From Flavobacteriaceae bacterium (GTDB lineage Bacteria; Bacteroidota; Bacteroidia; Flavobacteriales; Flavobacteriaceae), in assembly GCA_013043685.1 (NCBI GenBank), contig JABDNT010000028.1, forward strand, positions 47,897 through 111,896: a DNA stretch of 64,000 nucleotides, read 5' to 3'. Within the stretch, counting starts at the first letter, position 1; the number at the start of each line of letters is the position of its first letter. A program made the position numbers and the translations under genes. The notes below the pieces were generated by a model. It made no database searches. It saw only the letters and a list, made by a program, of their open reading frames with translations, and was not told the origin of the DNA. Of this stretch, positions 7,506 to 15,904 are shown piece by piece.

Positions 7506-7523
7506 CCAATCAACAAATTACCT

Positions 7524-9017
7524 CTATTCCCAGTCAGGCATAAAGGCGTCCTCATGACGGAGAGTTCTGGAACTCGAGGTTCCAATCTCCAGGGTAAATA
7601 TGTCATTACGGGATATCCCGTCATTCGAGGTATTTGTAAACATCACGAACGCTTCGTTTCGCGAGAATATAGGTTCCAGATCATTGGTTCCGTTTGGTCT
7701 GTTATCGGATATGTCGGTAGTGGTCAATTCAACCCTATCGTAAATAAACATTCGTGAATCTAACCTTCGGTAGCTTGCATCCTCAAATCCGGATATATCA
7801 TAAGAATATAAAATCTTCTGATTATCCACTGAAATATCCAGACCACCCACTGCTCCGTTCACATTCTCAAGGATGGTACCGGTTTCATTACCAGCGAAGG
7901 TAATCGTGTATATCCTAACATCATACCCGTCTAAATTATTGGTCTTTAAAACGATGAGATCACTATTGTTACTTATGGCGACCTCAGAGATCAATGATCC
8001 GTCCGGTGTTTGATATACTTCTGCTAAACCTCCGCCATTGAATTGAATGCGGTATAATTTATCCATTCGAGGAAAATATATATTGATAAAATCATCCGGC
8101 CATTCGAAATTGATTTCGTTCAAATTGAAACCATTAGGCTTAACAGTGCTTGTCACTTTTCGCTTCTCGGTTCCATCCCGGTTCATGAGAAATATATCTG
8201 CATTGGCACCATCCGACTGCAGATAGGCAATTTTATTTACTGATAGATTTCTTCTGGGTCGATAGCTATTCACTTCAGAAGAAGTAAGCTGAAACTCGAC
8301 TCCATCATCATCGGCCGAGAATATCACGTTATTACCATTGATCTTTCTAACAAACAGTATTCTGTTATCAATCGGAGGAGGCATTACCTCAAAGGCACTT
8401 GCCTCACTCACCACCGGATCGTTAATATTATCGGTCGCGGTTACATGCCATACGTATTCAGTACCTAGTGTAAGCTCAGAATAGGTAAGCGTGGTATCGG
8501 CTAGCTCCTCAAATAGGAGTACCTCATTGGTATCAATATTAGTAAGTTCTAAGGTATACTCAATAGGATCTTCTTCCGGATCTGTAGATTCCCAGCTAAA
8601 GATGGCTTCGACCCCCTGAATCATCTCGTTATCTTCTGGGGTTAACAGCACAGGTGTTGTTGGAGGCCTGTTGTTAAAGGTTGAAACTTCCAGTTCAAAC
8701 ACAACATTTGAAGTAAGGTTTCCATTAATGGTGGCCGGTGCAAAATCCGTTAAGAAACCATCTTTCTTTGCTTCCACCGCATACTCCCCTACCAGGATAC
8801 TTTCGATCAAGAAATTTCCCGAGCTGTCTGTAAAAACTGTACTGGAAACAGGGTTAGTCGATATTCTGGTATTAGGTAGTGGTTCATTCGATCCCGCTGC
8901 GACAACTTTCCCTTTCAATGCTCCAAATTCATCTTCACCTATTTTATCTTCATTACAGGAAAATACAAAAAGGAAGGCCGTTACAATAAGGGCTATATAT
9001 TTAAATGTACGTTTCAT
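7524..9017 (-). CDS. Curli-cluster lipoprotein with CarboxypepD_reg-like, FnIII and TolB-like beta-propeller domains (copy B)
   Basis: 497 residues, the same length as the cluster A copy and alignable without obvious gaps. The lipobox is FVFSC (Cys21). The domain order is the same: beta-sandwich (GKVVAAGSNEPLPNTRIS, about 34-110), FnIII (about 118-212), propeller (about 218-495). Most differences are conservative and scattered, so the protein is under selection in both clusters. It follows csgG by 11 nt and ends in a terminator. Retention of this gene in both operons is the best evidence that it belongs to the curli machinery. Function unknown; surface anchoring, fibre capping or peptidoglycan contact are all possible. 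Confidence 0.8.
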   Translation of the reverse strand: MKRTFKYIALIVTAFLFVFSCNEDKIGEDEFGALKGKVVAAGSNEPLPNTRISTNPVSSTVFTDSSGNFLIESILVGEYAVEAKKDGFLTDFAPATINGNLTSNVVFELEVSTFNNRPPTTPVLLTPEDNEMIQGVEAIFSWESTDPEEDPIEYTLELTNIDTNEVLLFEELADTTLTYSELTLGTEYVWHVTATDNINDPVVSEASAFEVMPPPIDNRILFVRKINGNNVIFSADDDGVEFQLTSSEVNSYRPRRNLSVNKIAYLQSDGANADIFLMNRDGTEKRKVTSTVKPNGFNLNEINFEWPDDFINIYFPRMDKLYRIQFNGGGLAEVYQTPDGSLISEVAISNNSDLIVLKTNNLDGYDVRIYTITFAGNETGTILENVNGAVGGLDISVDNQKILYSYDISGFEDASYRRLDSRMFIYDRVELTTTDISDNRPNGTNDLEPIFSRNEAFVMFTNTSNDGISRNDIFTLEIGTSSSRTLRHEDAFMPDWE

Positions 9018-9028
9018 GATTTCAATTA

Positions 9029-10435
9029 TTAATTTAGATTATCATCCTTCTTGCGTGAACCGAAATGATAATTGATTCCTGCTCCAAATGTGAAGAAGTA
9101 ATCATCACGTCGGCCTCGTATCTCATTGTCGATCTTGTCTGTGAATGTAGGGTTCCAATCTCCTTTCAGTACAAAGGAGACCTTATCCGAAACTATGTAT
9201 TCAAGTCCGGCTCCGAACTTCAGTGTGAGGAATGTATCTCCGCGCTGCAGATACTTTTTCGGTGAATTATCCGCAAAGAGCATAAATCCACCGCCAGCAT
9301 AGGCAAATGGCGTTAAGCGATCATGCGGCAATACCGTATATTCTGCGAATAGCGTTTCATCAATCCACCAGTGATTGGTCTCGCTAGTTGAATTCAACCT
9401 GAAGAATTGAGAAGTAATCCCAATATTAAAGCGATCAATAATCTTGAACTTATATGTAAGCTCAAAGTTATAATCAAGGATTCCGGAGGTGTAATCACTG
9501 TCCACATAGGCGAGTCCGGCTGAAACATTTATCGTATGTCGATAATCATTCTCAAGAAACTTCCTTTCGTATAGAGAGGTATTCGATTCCAGTTCCATCT
9601 CCTCGGTGTATTGGGCTATCAGGGCAGTATCTGCTTCCGGTCCATCAACGGTTTTCCACAACTGATCCTTTATCCCTTCTAAGATAAGCAGTTGGACCGC
9701 TTTTTCTATAGCTTCCTGAACTGCTAATTGGGTGGGTTCGTTCTTGGTGAACCCGGTTTCAGCCTCCAGTAATCTCTGGAATTTTACATACCTGAATATA
9801 CCAACATCCACTGCTTGAGAAAGTATGGTTTTGGATACATTTACTGTTTTCAGGATTTCACCGGTTGATGTGGACACGGCACGCAGGTAAATTGTGATAC
9901 GGTCCTGGCGGTACTGTGATGATCCGCCGGCTCCAAAATACCGTGCTCCTACCCCACCGGTTAGAATGTTAGTATCGTACGATATGATACCTCCTTCCAG
10001 TAATATTCCGGCAAAAAGTAACGGACTTAACTTCTGATTTCGTTCATCGTCCGATTTCAAATACTCCTGTCGGGTAGTCCGAATGATATTACGTTCATTT
10101 AGCAGATTCCCGAAGTTTTCACGTTCGATGGGAGTAAACCATTTGGAATCTTCAAGAGCCTTGATCAAGATAGTGGTGGCTCCTTGAGTGACGGCAGTAC
10201 TAAAAGTACTTCCGGTTTCTATATTCTTATATTGTCCCGTCTGATCCTTGAAATTATAAACACCTACTACAATAGGTTTTTCCGGTGCGGGTAGTTCAAT
10301 TAGCTTTTCAGTTTGGCTTGTTGTTTCTGCGATCCTTGCATCTTCATTAATGATAGGTTGGTTAAAATATGCACCACAACCGCTTAGAACCACAAACCAA
10401 GTTAGAATTCCTAATTTGGTTAACAGTGGTCTCAT
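9029..10435 (-). CDS. csgG: CsgG-family curli secretion channel with C-terminal beta-barrel-like extension (copy B)
   Basis: 468 residues from the ATG at 10433-10435. An in-frame ATG at 10447 would add four residues and overlap csgF. The chosen start puts the lipobox Cys at residue 20, as in copy A, and follows the csgF stop in the same context (GGATAA then ATG). The CsgG domain is nearly identical to copy A from KPIVVGVYNFKDQTGQYKN through NVSKTILSQ. The C-terminal barrel-like part (about 300-468) has diverged more but keeps the ending FTFGAGINYHFG. The pore forms in the outer membrane. The contrast between a conserved pore and a variable barrel may reflect matching to different fibres. Confidence 0.92.
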   Translation of the reverse strand: MRPLLTKLGILTWFVVLSGCGAYFNQPIINEDARIAETTSQTEKLIELPAPEKPIVVGVYNFKDQTGQYKNIETGSTFSTAVTQGATTILIKALEDSKWFTPIERENFGNLLNERNIIRTTRQEYLKSDDERNQKLSPLLFAGILLEGGIISYDTNILTGGVGARYFGAGGSSQYRQDRITIYLRAVSTSTGEILKTVNVSKTILSQAVDVGIFRYVKFQRLLEAETGFTKNEPTQLAVQEAIEKAVQLLILEGIKDQLWKTVDGPEADTALIAQYTEEMELESNTSLYERKFLENDYRHTINVSAGLAYVDSDYTSGILDYNFELTYKFKIIDRFNIGITSQFFRLNSTSETNHWWIDETLFAEYTVLPHDRLTPFAYAGGGFMLFADNSPKKYLQRGDTFLTLKFGAGLEYIVSDKVSFVLKGDWNPTFTDKIDNEIRGRRDDYFFTFGAGINYHFGSRKKDDNLN

Positions 10436-10439
10436 AGTA

Positions 10440-10814
10440 TTATCCATTTGGAATGATTATTTGCGTATATTCTCCAGTGGTAATATCCAGTATGTTTATT
10501 ACCAGGCCTTGGGTAGATTCGTAAACTTCATATTCGAGATTACCATTTCGGGAAGTACCTATTTCGGGTGTTTGTGTACCGAATTGGTTAGTAAATTGAT
10601 TTCCGAACGTATTATCGAAGTTTGCAAAATCTCCAAATTGTTCCACATCGAATTGATCTTCAGAGAACGGATTCTGCGCGTTGGCAGAATTCAACATCCA
10701 TGTATAATTGAAGGGATCACCTCCGAACGCGGGATTCTTTGGAGTATACGTAAGTTGTTGGGCAAATCCAGACGAACAAATACTAAAAATCAGTATTATT
10801 ATCAATTGTTTCAT
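10440..10814 (-). CDS. csgF: CsgF curli assembly factor (copy B)
   Basis: 124 residues, the same length as copy A. Signal peptide to about residue 19 (GFAQ), then the CsgG-binding segment QQLTYTPKNPAFGGDPFNYT and MLNSANAQNPF. The C-terminus is STQGLVINILDITTGEYTQI. The middle (about 50-85) differs most from copy A (FDVEQFGDFANFDNTFGNQF against GIEAFDNLAGFDNLLNNQF). The gene lies 6 nt after csgE and 4 nt before the csgG start. Role as for copy A. Confidence 0.92.
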   Translation of the reverse strand: MKQLIIILIFSICSSGFAQQLTYTPKNPAFGGDPFNYTWMLNSANAQNPFSEDQFDVEQFGDFANFDNTFGNQFTNQFGTQTPEIGTSRNGNLEYEVYESTQGLVINILDITTGEYTQIIIPNG

Positions 10815-10820
10815 AACGCC

Positions 10821-11603
10821 CTATTTATAGAATTTAATTAATCCTTTATCGTTCTTAAGTCTTTCGAAATACGCTATCGTTCGCTTGATAGCTTCGTAAG
10901 ACATAGCTTTCATATAGTCATTCTTGGGTTGAACAAAAAATGCCATTATCAAGTCGTCACCAATGTAAAGTTCTATCCTGGTATTGTTTCCGATAGTCAG
11001 TTCTTCATTGATGCTAACTATTTTGGGTCCGTTGATGTTATTAGCCATATAGGCGGAGTAATACATACTGTAGAAATCGCGACCGGGTTTAGTTTTCGTA
11101 TCTTCCAATACGATCCCCCGAAGTTCAACACCGTCGCTCATAGCAAATCGTTCTAAAACGTCATTAGCTTCATCGAGTGGTACTACTTCGCTCTTAACTT
11201 CCGAATCATCGTTGAGAACAATTCTATCCTTCCCCAATAGGTTTTCATCCAAATCGTAAACAAGTAATAATAGAATTGTACGCGTTGTATCTTTCGCGTT
11301 TAAGGTAGTTTTTGCAAGCTCTCGTTTTTCGCCTGGGCTCAAAACAAAACGCCCGTTCTGATCATTCTTTACCCTGTTCAACGTTTCAGGGTCTTTTGAA
11401 ATTACAGACATTACATAGCGCAAACTGTGATTAATTTCTGTTTTGTTATAAGCGAATCCGGTTACTGAAATAAACTCAGTATTTTCTTCCAAAAAAATCT
11501 CCGCAGCAACACGTGTATTATGTATCTGTGCTGTGATTGATCCGGACATCAGGACCATGACCCAAAGAGCCAGTTTTAATATGGACAGATTTCTAATCAT
11601 CAC
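10821..11603 (-). CDS. csgE: CsgE curli secretion adaptor with an N-terminal CsgC/CsgH-like domain (copy B)
   Basis: 260 residues with a signal peptide ending near ITAQ (residue 26). The N-terminal domain shows the same Ig-like pattern as copy A (TEFISVTGFAYNKT, LRYVMSVISKD, GRFVLSPGEKRELAKTTLN). The C-terminal CsgE domain has DGVELRGIVLEDTKTKPGRD followed by FYSMYYSAYM, then SINEELTIGNNTRIELYIG and FFVQPKNDYM. The start overlaps the csgB-like stop by 4 nt (ATGA), a sign of translational coupling. The linker between the domains (about 130-155) has little similarity to copy A, which supports two separate folded units. Confidence 0.85.
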   Translation of the reverse strand: MMIRNLSILKLALWVMVLMSGSITAQIHNTRVAAEIFLEENTEFISVTGFAYNKTEINHSLRYVMSVISKDPETLNRVKNDQNGRFVLSPGEKRELAKTTLNAKDTTRTILLLLVYDLDENLLGKDRIVLNDDSEVKSEVVPLDEANDVLERFAMSDGVELRGIVLEDTKTKPGRDFYSMYYSAYMANNINGPKIVSINEELTIGNNTRIELYIGDDLIMAFFVQPKNDYMKAMSYEAIKRTIAYFERLKNDKGLIKFYK

Positions 11604-12127
11604 CTGCGATTTATATTTCTAATAATCACAGTTTGATTATTACCCCGCATGGAAACCCTAATCCGCTCGGAAAGCGAATTAGTACCTAAATAAAGCAGTC
11701 GTTGGTTATTTCCCTGCTGGTATATCTGACCCTTATGGTACAATGTCCAATTCCTTCCAATGTCATAGAAAACATTGTTATTGCCACGTTGTATAATCTG
11801 TTCTTCGATATTAATGGCACTTCTGTTCAAATATGCATCATTGTGATTACCCATTTGAAACAGTAAAATATCTGACGCGGCACTCCGAACATTTGAGGTA
11901 AAATTATTATTAAATCCTATCTGCCTTATGTGTACATCCCTGGAAGTACGTCTTTGAGGTGTTGTATTGTTCCGAAGTAATTCGGTGGTCATAAGATTTA
12001 ATGGATTGGTCTCACCAATTAAAATTGTTCGCGGCCTGATCTCGATATTTTTATAGGTCTGAGCAAAAGCGCCGAAGACCGGTAATAAGACAAGTAGCAA
12101 AATCCATATGTGTAATTGAATTTTCAT
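11600..12127 (-). CDS. CsgB-like minor curlin / nucleator (copy B)
   Basis: 175 residues with a signal ending near AFAQ (residue 23), then a non-repetitive segment and degenerate curlin repeats: VHIRQIGFNNNF, LFQMGNHNDAY, EQIIQRGNNNVFY, QIYQQGNNQRL and VSMRGNNQTVIIRN. The gap from the upstream curlin is 179 bp and holds two hairpins. The gene begins the csgB-E-F-G run of cluster B and overlaps csgE by 4 nt. It is probably the nucleator for the cluster B subunit, inferred by analogy to CsgB. Confidence 0.85.
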   Translation of the reverse strand: MKIQLHIWILLLVLLPVFGAFAQTYKNIEIRPRTILIGETNPLNLMTTELLRNNTTPQRRTSRDVHIRQIGFNNNFTSNVRSAASDILLFQMGNHNDAYLNRSAINIEEQIIQRGNNNVFYDIGRNWTLYHKGQIYQQGNNQRLLYLGTNSLSERIRVSMRGNNQTVIIRNINRR

Positions 12128-12212
12128 TTCTACTTAATTTGGTTAATAAACCTTGCTCACTCTACCAAAGGGATTTTTAACTGTCTAATGAACAAGGCGT
12201 TCAAAAGGTCAA

Positions 12213-12285
12213 AAAGTAGTGCATAAGCGGATCAAAAGAGAACCCTTATACACTACTTTCCGGCATCACAGTTCTATCTGTGATG
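12213..12285 (-). terminator. Pair of intercistronic hairpins between curlin and csgB (copy B)
   Basis: The first hairpin pairs aaagtagtgcataag (12213-12227) with cttatacactacttt (12245-12259), 14 of 15 bp. Its minus-strand exit is a run of T. The second pairs catcacag (12264-12271) with ctgtgatg (12278-12285) over a 6-nt loop. The sequence cccttatacact is shared exactly with the cluster A hairpin. Probably a partial terminator that sets subunit-to-machinery ratio. Confidence 0.6.
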
Positions 12286-12306
12286 AATTACAGAATGACG
12301 TTAGAC

Positions 12307-13044
12307 CTAGAATCCGCCTCCACCCATATCATATTGAGTAACTACGGAAGTGTTTCCAGCTCCAAGTTGTACAACGTTGCTCATGTGACCCAAACCTTCT
12401 TGATGCACATAGCTAAAGTTGTATAATCCAACTTGTAATACATCAGAGTCATTAATAACTCCAAACTGTTCGGTCCATTGGGCGTTGCCCCAACCTATTT
12501 GCCATACGTCAGAATCGTTCGCAAATCCCAATTGGCCTACGAAGCCTAAGTTATAGTGTCCTAATTGAATTGAAGTAGAAGTATTTATCATACCACCTTG
12601 TACTACCATTACACCATTATCTCCACCTAACTGAAGTGCATAGGAGTCGTTGGCAATTCCTCCTTGAAGAATAAGTGCTCCGTTATCATATCCTAATTGT
12701 ACAACATCGGAATCATTAAACCATCCAACTTGTCCAACTGCGGCTGCGTTAGTAACACCTAATTGGAAAACGAAAGAATCATTTAGCCATCCCATTTGAA
12801 GAACATCGGCTTCGTTGCCTCCACCAATTTGAACAACTAATGATTTATTATCAATTCCCATTTGATCTACCTCAGAATCGTTTAGAATTCCTAATTGGAA
12901 AACGTCTGAGTCATTAATCCAACCTATCTGATTTACATCAGAAGCGTTTAATATACCCACTTGGAGTACATCACTGTCATTAAATTGGGCGAACCCAATC
13001 GTTGCTAACATAAGTGCAAATGCACATAAAACTAACTTTTTCAT
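12307..13044 (-). CDS. Major curlin-repeat subunit, aromatic-rich form (copy B)
   Basis: 245 residues from the ATG at 13042-13044, which gives a signal matching the other curlins (MKKLVLCAFALMLATIGFAQ). An upstream in-frame start at 13071 would add nine unsupported residues. There are 19 full 11-residue repeats and a last one ending MGGGGF. This subunit is four repeats shorter than the cluster A curlins. Its corner positions carry Trp (IGWI, MGWL, VGWF, IGWG) or Gly/Asp (GGG, GYD, GGD) rather than Arg or aliphatics. The final five repeats (from NDSDVLQVGLYNFSY) are nearly the same in all three curlins and may be a shared export or capping region. Confidence 0.9.
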   Translation of the reverse strand: MKKLVLCAFALMLATIGFAQFNDSDVLQVGILNASDVNQIGWINDSDVFQLGILNDSEVDQMGIDNKSLVVQIGGGNEADVLQMGWLNDSFVFQLGVTNAAAVGQVGWFNDSDVVQLGYDNGALILQGGIANDSYALQLGGDNGVMVVQGGMINTSTSIQLGHYNLGFVGQLGFANDSDVWQIGWGNAQWTEQFGVINDSDVLQVGLYNFSYVHQEGLGHMSNVVQLGAGNTSVVTQYDMGGGGF

Positions 13045-13382
13045 AATGTGAATATTTAGAGGTTCTGACACGCTTAACGCATATCGATTAAAGTCATTTC
13101 AAATACGTCATCCGGACGTATGTTCCATGTTAAATAAGTGAAGAATCATTTTCAACAGTAAAGCAGGCGTTAGCACTCTGCTATTGAAATCCAAATTAAG
13201 TTTTCAGCTTAGAAATGTACGAGACACTAACTCATTTAACCTGGATGTTCATATTGAATCGATAATAGTAAAGGAGGAGTGAAGTTCTATTACCAAATTT
13301 TACCTTAAAGTAAGTCACATTTTATTAAAAAGCAATAAGCGTATACACGTATTTTCTTACAAATGAAGGGTTTAACCTACAG

Positions 13383-13418
13383 ATTCGCTAACTATCATAG
13401 TAACTGATAGTTGCGAAT
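13383..13418. repeat. 14-bp inverted repeat with single-base bulge
   Basis: attcgc (13383-13388), a bulged t, then aactatca (13390-13397) pair with tgatagtt (13405-13412) and gcgaat (13413-13418) around a 7-nt loop. There is no T run on either side, so it is not an obvious terminator. It lies about 340 bp upstream of the cluster B curlin and may be an operator or RNA element. Confidence 0.5.
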
Positions 13419-13501
13419 ATTTCCTGTGATTACAGATCGATTTTATCTTTTTATTCTAAAAAATAAACGTGATTTAAACGGCATTATTGAATAATATTAA
13501 T

Positions 13502-13534
13502 AAAAAAAGAGCCGCTTTGGCGACTCTTTTTTTT
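13502..13534 (-). terminator. Rho-independent terminator of glnA
   Basis: On the minus strand a stem gagtcgc / gcggctc (plus 13509-13515 and 13520-13526) with a 4-nt loop is flanked by A and T runs. It lies about 15 nt after the glnA stop codon. Confidence 0.85.
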
Positions 13535-13541
13535 ATCAGAA

Positions 13542-15728
13542 TTATCTGGTAAACAGTAATTCGCGGTATTTGGTTAATGGCCAAATCTCATCATCGACCA
13601 AAAGTTCCAGTTTGTCGCAGTGATATCGAATTTCTTCGAAATAAGGTTTCACTTTATCGCAGTAAGCAAAGGCCCGTTTCTCTGCATCATCAATTTTATT
13701 TGCCTTCTTACGTTCGTTGATCATATCGGTTATTCCTTTATTGATCTCGGCAATATGTACACTGATACTTTCGATGAGTTGCATTTGCTCTCCTGCATGC
13801 TTCTTAAACGCATTCCCATAAATATCCTTTAATCCCTGTACATTCTCTATTAGGATGTTTTGATACCTGATCGCAGTTGGAATCACATGATTTCTCGCTA
13901 TATCTCCCAATACCCGACCTTCGATCTGAATGTGCATGGCGTATTCCTCCACCTGGATCTCGTGGCGGGCCTCGATCTCAACTTTAGTCATGATCTGCAG
14001 ATCCTCATACAACTTAATGGTCTTTTTAGATACATACGCCTTTAAAGCTTCCGGTGTCGTTTTGTTATTGCTCAATCCACGTTTAGCCGCCTCTTTTTCC
14101 CAGGCTTCTCCATAGCCATCGCCTTCAAATCGAATGTTCTTAGACTTCTTAATATATTCCCGAAGTACATTGAAGATCGCATCGTCCTTTTTCATTTTCT
14201 TATCCTTGATAAGAACATCCACACTTTCCTTGAATTCTGTTAACTGTTGTGCCATAATAGCATTCAATACTGTCATCGGCACTGCACAATTGGCCATAGA
14301 TCCTACAGCCCGCAATTCGAATTTATTACCAGTAAAGGCAAAAGGCGAAGTTCGATTTCTGTCTGTATTGTCCAGGAGAATTTCAGGGATCTTTCCAACC
14401 ACGTTGAGTTTCAGTTCGGTCTTTTCCTGGGGTGATAGTTTACCGTTAGTCACTTTCTCAAGCTCATCGAGCACTTCAGTTAATTGCGAACCAATAAACA
14501 CTGAAATAATAGCAGGAGGTGCTTCATTAGCCCCCAGCCTGTGATCATTACTTGCACTAGCAATTGAAGCTCTCAACAATTCTTCATACTCGTAAACCGC
14601 TTTGATTGTATTGATAAAAAAGGTTAAGAACTGAAGATTTTTCATAGGTGTACTTCCAGGACTCAATAGATTTACACCCGTATCAGTAGCCAAAGACCAG
14701 TTGTTGTGCTTTCCGCTACCGTTAATTCCCGCAAATGGTTTCTCGTGGAAAAGCACCCTGAAATTATGACGATCTGCTACTTTGTCCATCACATCCATCA
14801 ATAATGAGTTGTGATCGACAGCAAGGTTAGCCTCCTCGAAGATGGGTGCAAGCTCAAACTGATTTGGAGCCACTTCATTATGTCTGGTCTTCACAGGAAC
14901 TCCTAACAACATACATTCATTTTCAAGGTCTCTCATATAATTCAGGACACGAGTTGGGATGGATCCAAAGTAGTGATCATCCAATTGTTGACCCTTTGCA
15001 GCGGCATGTCCTAAAAGAGTACGGCCAGCCAGTAAAAGGTCAGGGCGAGATATAGCTAAGGCTGTATCGATTAAAAAATATTCCTGCTCCCAACCTAGCG
15101 TGGCATGGACTTTAGTAACGTTCTTGTCGAAATACTTCGCGACAGCTGTCGCTGCCTTGTCTACTGTTTGCAGCGATCTAAGTAATGGCGTTTTATTATC
15201 CAGGGCTTCTCCCGTATAGGAAACGAAGATGGTAGGAATACACAGGGTAGTACCATAGATAAAAGCGGGTGAAGTTGGGTCCCATGCAGTATATCCCCTT
15301 GCCTCGAATGTGTTTCGAATCCCTCCGTGAGGGAAACTGGATGCATCCGGTTCTTGTTGTACTAATTGTCCTCCACCAAATTTCTCTATAGCATGACCGT
15401 TCCCGGTGGTTTCAAAAAAAGCATCGTGTTTTTCGGCAGTTGCCCCGGTTAATGGTTGAAACCAGTGCGTGTAATGAGTGGCTCCTTTGGAGATAGCCCA
15501 TTCTTTCATACCAGTGGAAATATGATCGGCAACGGCCCGGTCGATCTTACTACCTTTATCGATAGCATCCATTACACTTTTAAATGAATCTTTTGTGAGG
15601 TATTGGCGCATCGCATTTTCACTAAACACGTTGGCTCCAAAGATTTCAGAACGTCGTTTCGGTTCCTTTACAGCAACCGGTTTATGGTCGAAAGTCTCTT
15701 GAATAGCACTAAATCGTAACGTAGACAT
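13542..15728 (-). CDS. glnA: Type III glutamine synthetase
   Basis: A 728-residue GSIII (GlnN-type) enzyme, which makes glutamine from glutamate, ammonia and ATP in the cytoplasm. It is much longer than GSI (about 470 residues) and typical of Bacteroidota. Recognisable GSIII stretches are [15 protein letters not shown] near residue 30, [19 protein letters not shown], the metal/substrate region WEQEYFLID (about 215-223) with HEVAP-like [11 protein letters not shown], and [12 protein letters not shown]. The start ATG at 15726-15728 fits the family N-terminus. It lies alone between two terminated units. The 176-bp upstream region has a candidate -7 box and repeated C5TAA motifs, which may be relevant to nitrogen control. 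Confidence 0.95.
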   Translation of the reverse strand: MSTLRFSAIQETFDHKPVAVKEPKRRSEIFGANVFSENAMRQYLTKDSFKSVMDAIDKGSKIDRAVADHISTGMKEWAISKGATHYTHWFQPLTGATAEKHDAFFETTGNGHAIEKFGGGQLVQQEPDASSFPHGGIRNTFEARGYTAWDPTSPAFIYGTTLCIPTIFVSYTGEALDNKTPLLRSLQTVDKAATAVAKYFDKNVTKVHATLGWEQEYFLIDTALAISRPDLLLAGRTLLGHAAAKGQQLDDHYFGSIPTRVLNYMRDLENECMLLGVPVKTRHNEVAPNQFELAPIFEEANLAVDHNSLLMDVMDKVADRHNFRVLFHEKPFAGINGSGKHNNWSLATDTGVNLLSPGSTPMKNLQFLTFFINTIKAVYEYEELLRASIASASNDHRLGANEAPPAIISVFIGSQLTEVLDELEKVTNGKLSPQEKTELKLNVVGKIPEILLDNTDRNRTSPFAFTGNKFELRAVGSMANCAVPMTVLNAIMAQQLTEFKESVDVLIKDKKMKKDDAIFNVLREYIKKSKNIRFEGDGYGEAWEKEAAKRGLSNNKTTPEALKAYVSKKTIKLYEDLQIMTKVEIEARHEIQVEEYAMHIQIEGRVLGDIARNHVIPTAIRYQNILIENVQGLKDIYGNAFKKHAGEQMQLIESISVHIAEINKGITDMINERKKANKIDDAEKRAFAYCDKVKPYFEEIRYHCDKLELLVDDEIWPLTKYRELLFTR

Positions 15729-15761
15729 AATTGTATTATAAGTTTATAAGGTTGAACGGGG

Positions 15762-15853
15762 CAAAAATAACTTTTTAATATAGAGACCCCCCTAATTTTT
15801 ATATAAAAGTTATTAAAAATATACGGCAGGCTGTTTATAACCCCCTAAAATTT
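15762..15853 (-). promoter_or_regulatory. Candidate glnA promoter and repeated CCCCCTAA boxes
   Basis: The minus strand at 15769-15762 reads TATTTTTG, fitting the Bacteroidota -7 consensus TAnnTTTG, 34 nt upstream of the glnA ATG. No clear -33 box is visible. Plus-strand CCCCCTAA occurs at 15788-15795 and again at 15841-15848, 53 bp apart, each followed by A/T and TTT, and might bind a regulator. Weak call. Confidence 0.3.
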
Positions 15854-15904
15854 GATAGAATGGTAAGAAATAATTGAATTTTGACCCCTATACCCTGAAT
15901 TAAC

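Larger units (their letters stand above)
6871..7523. promoter_or_regulatory. Upstream regulatory region of curli cluster A (653 bp, no gene)
   Basis: AT-rich, with no ORF having curli-like or other recognisable coding character. It should hold the leftward promoter of cluster A. Three blocks recur upstream of cluster B: tttagaggtt just before the first curlin start (6881-6890), ggaggag (7124-7130), and GTATAyACGTAT (7191-7202). The last two are 67 bp apart here and 68 bp apart in cluster B (13273 and 13341). A 12-bp palindrome atatacgtatat lies at 7193-7204. I could not place a convincing -33/-7 promoter pair. The right end holds the terminator of cluster B. Confidence 0.55.
13045..13541. promoter_or_regulatory. 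Upstream regulatory region of curli cluster B (497 bp, no gene)
   Basis: No coding sequence recognised. Blocks shared with the cluster A upstream region are tttagaggtt (13055-13064), ggaggag (13273-13279) and gtatacacgtat (13341-13352). A hairpin lies at 13383-13418 and the glnA terminator at the right edge. The leftward promoter of cluster B should be here, but I could not fix its boxes. Confidence 0.5.

Noticed and set aside
8671-9075. 134-residue plus-strand ORF
   Set aside because: It is antisense to the propeller lipoprotein gene and mirrors its codons; a similar shadow occurs in copy A.
10350-10841. 163-residue plus-strand ORF across csgG/csgF of cluster B
   Set aside because: Antisense to well-supported csg genes and without family features.
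13045-13071. N-terminal extension of the cluster B curlin
   Set aside because: The added nine residues precede a perfect signal peptide that matches the other curlins; ATG at 13042-13044 preferred.
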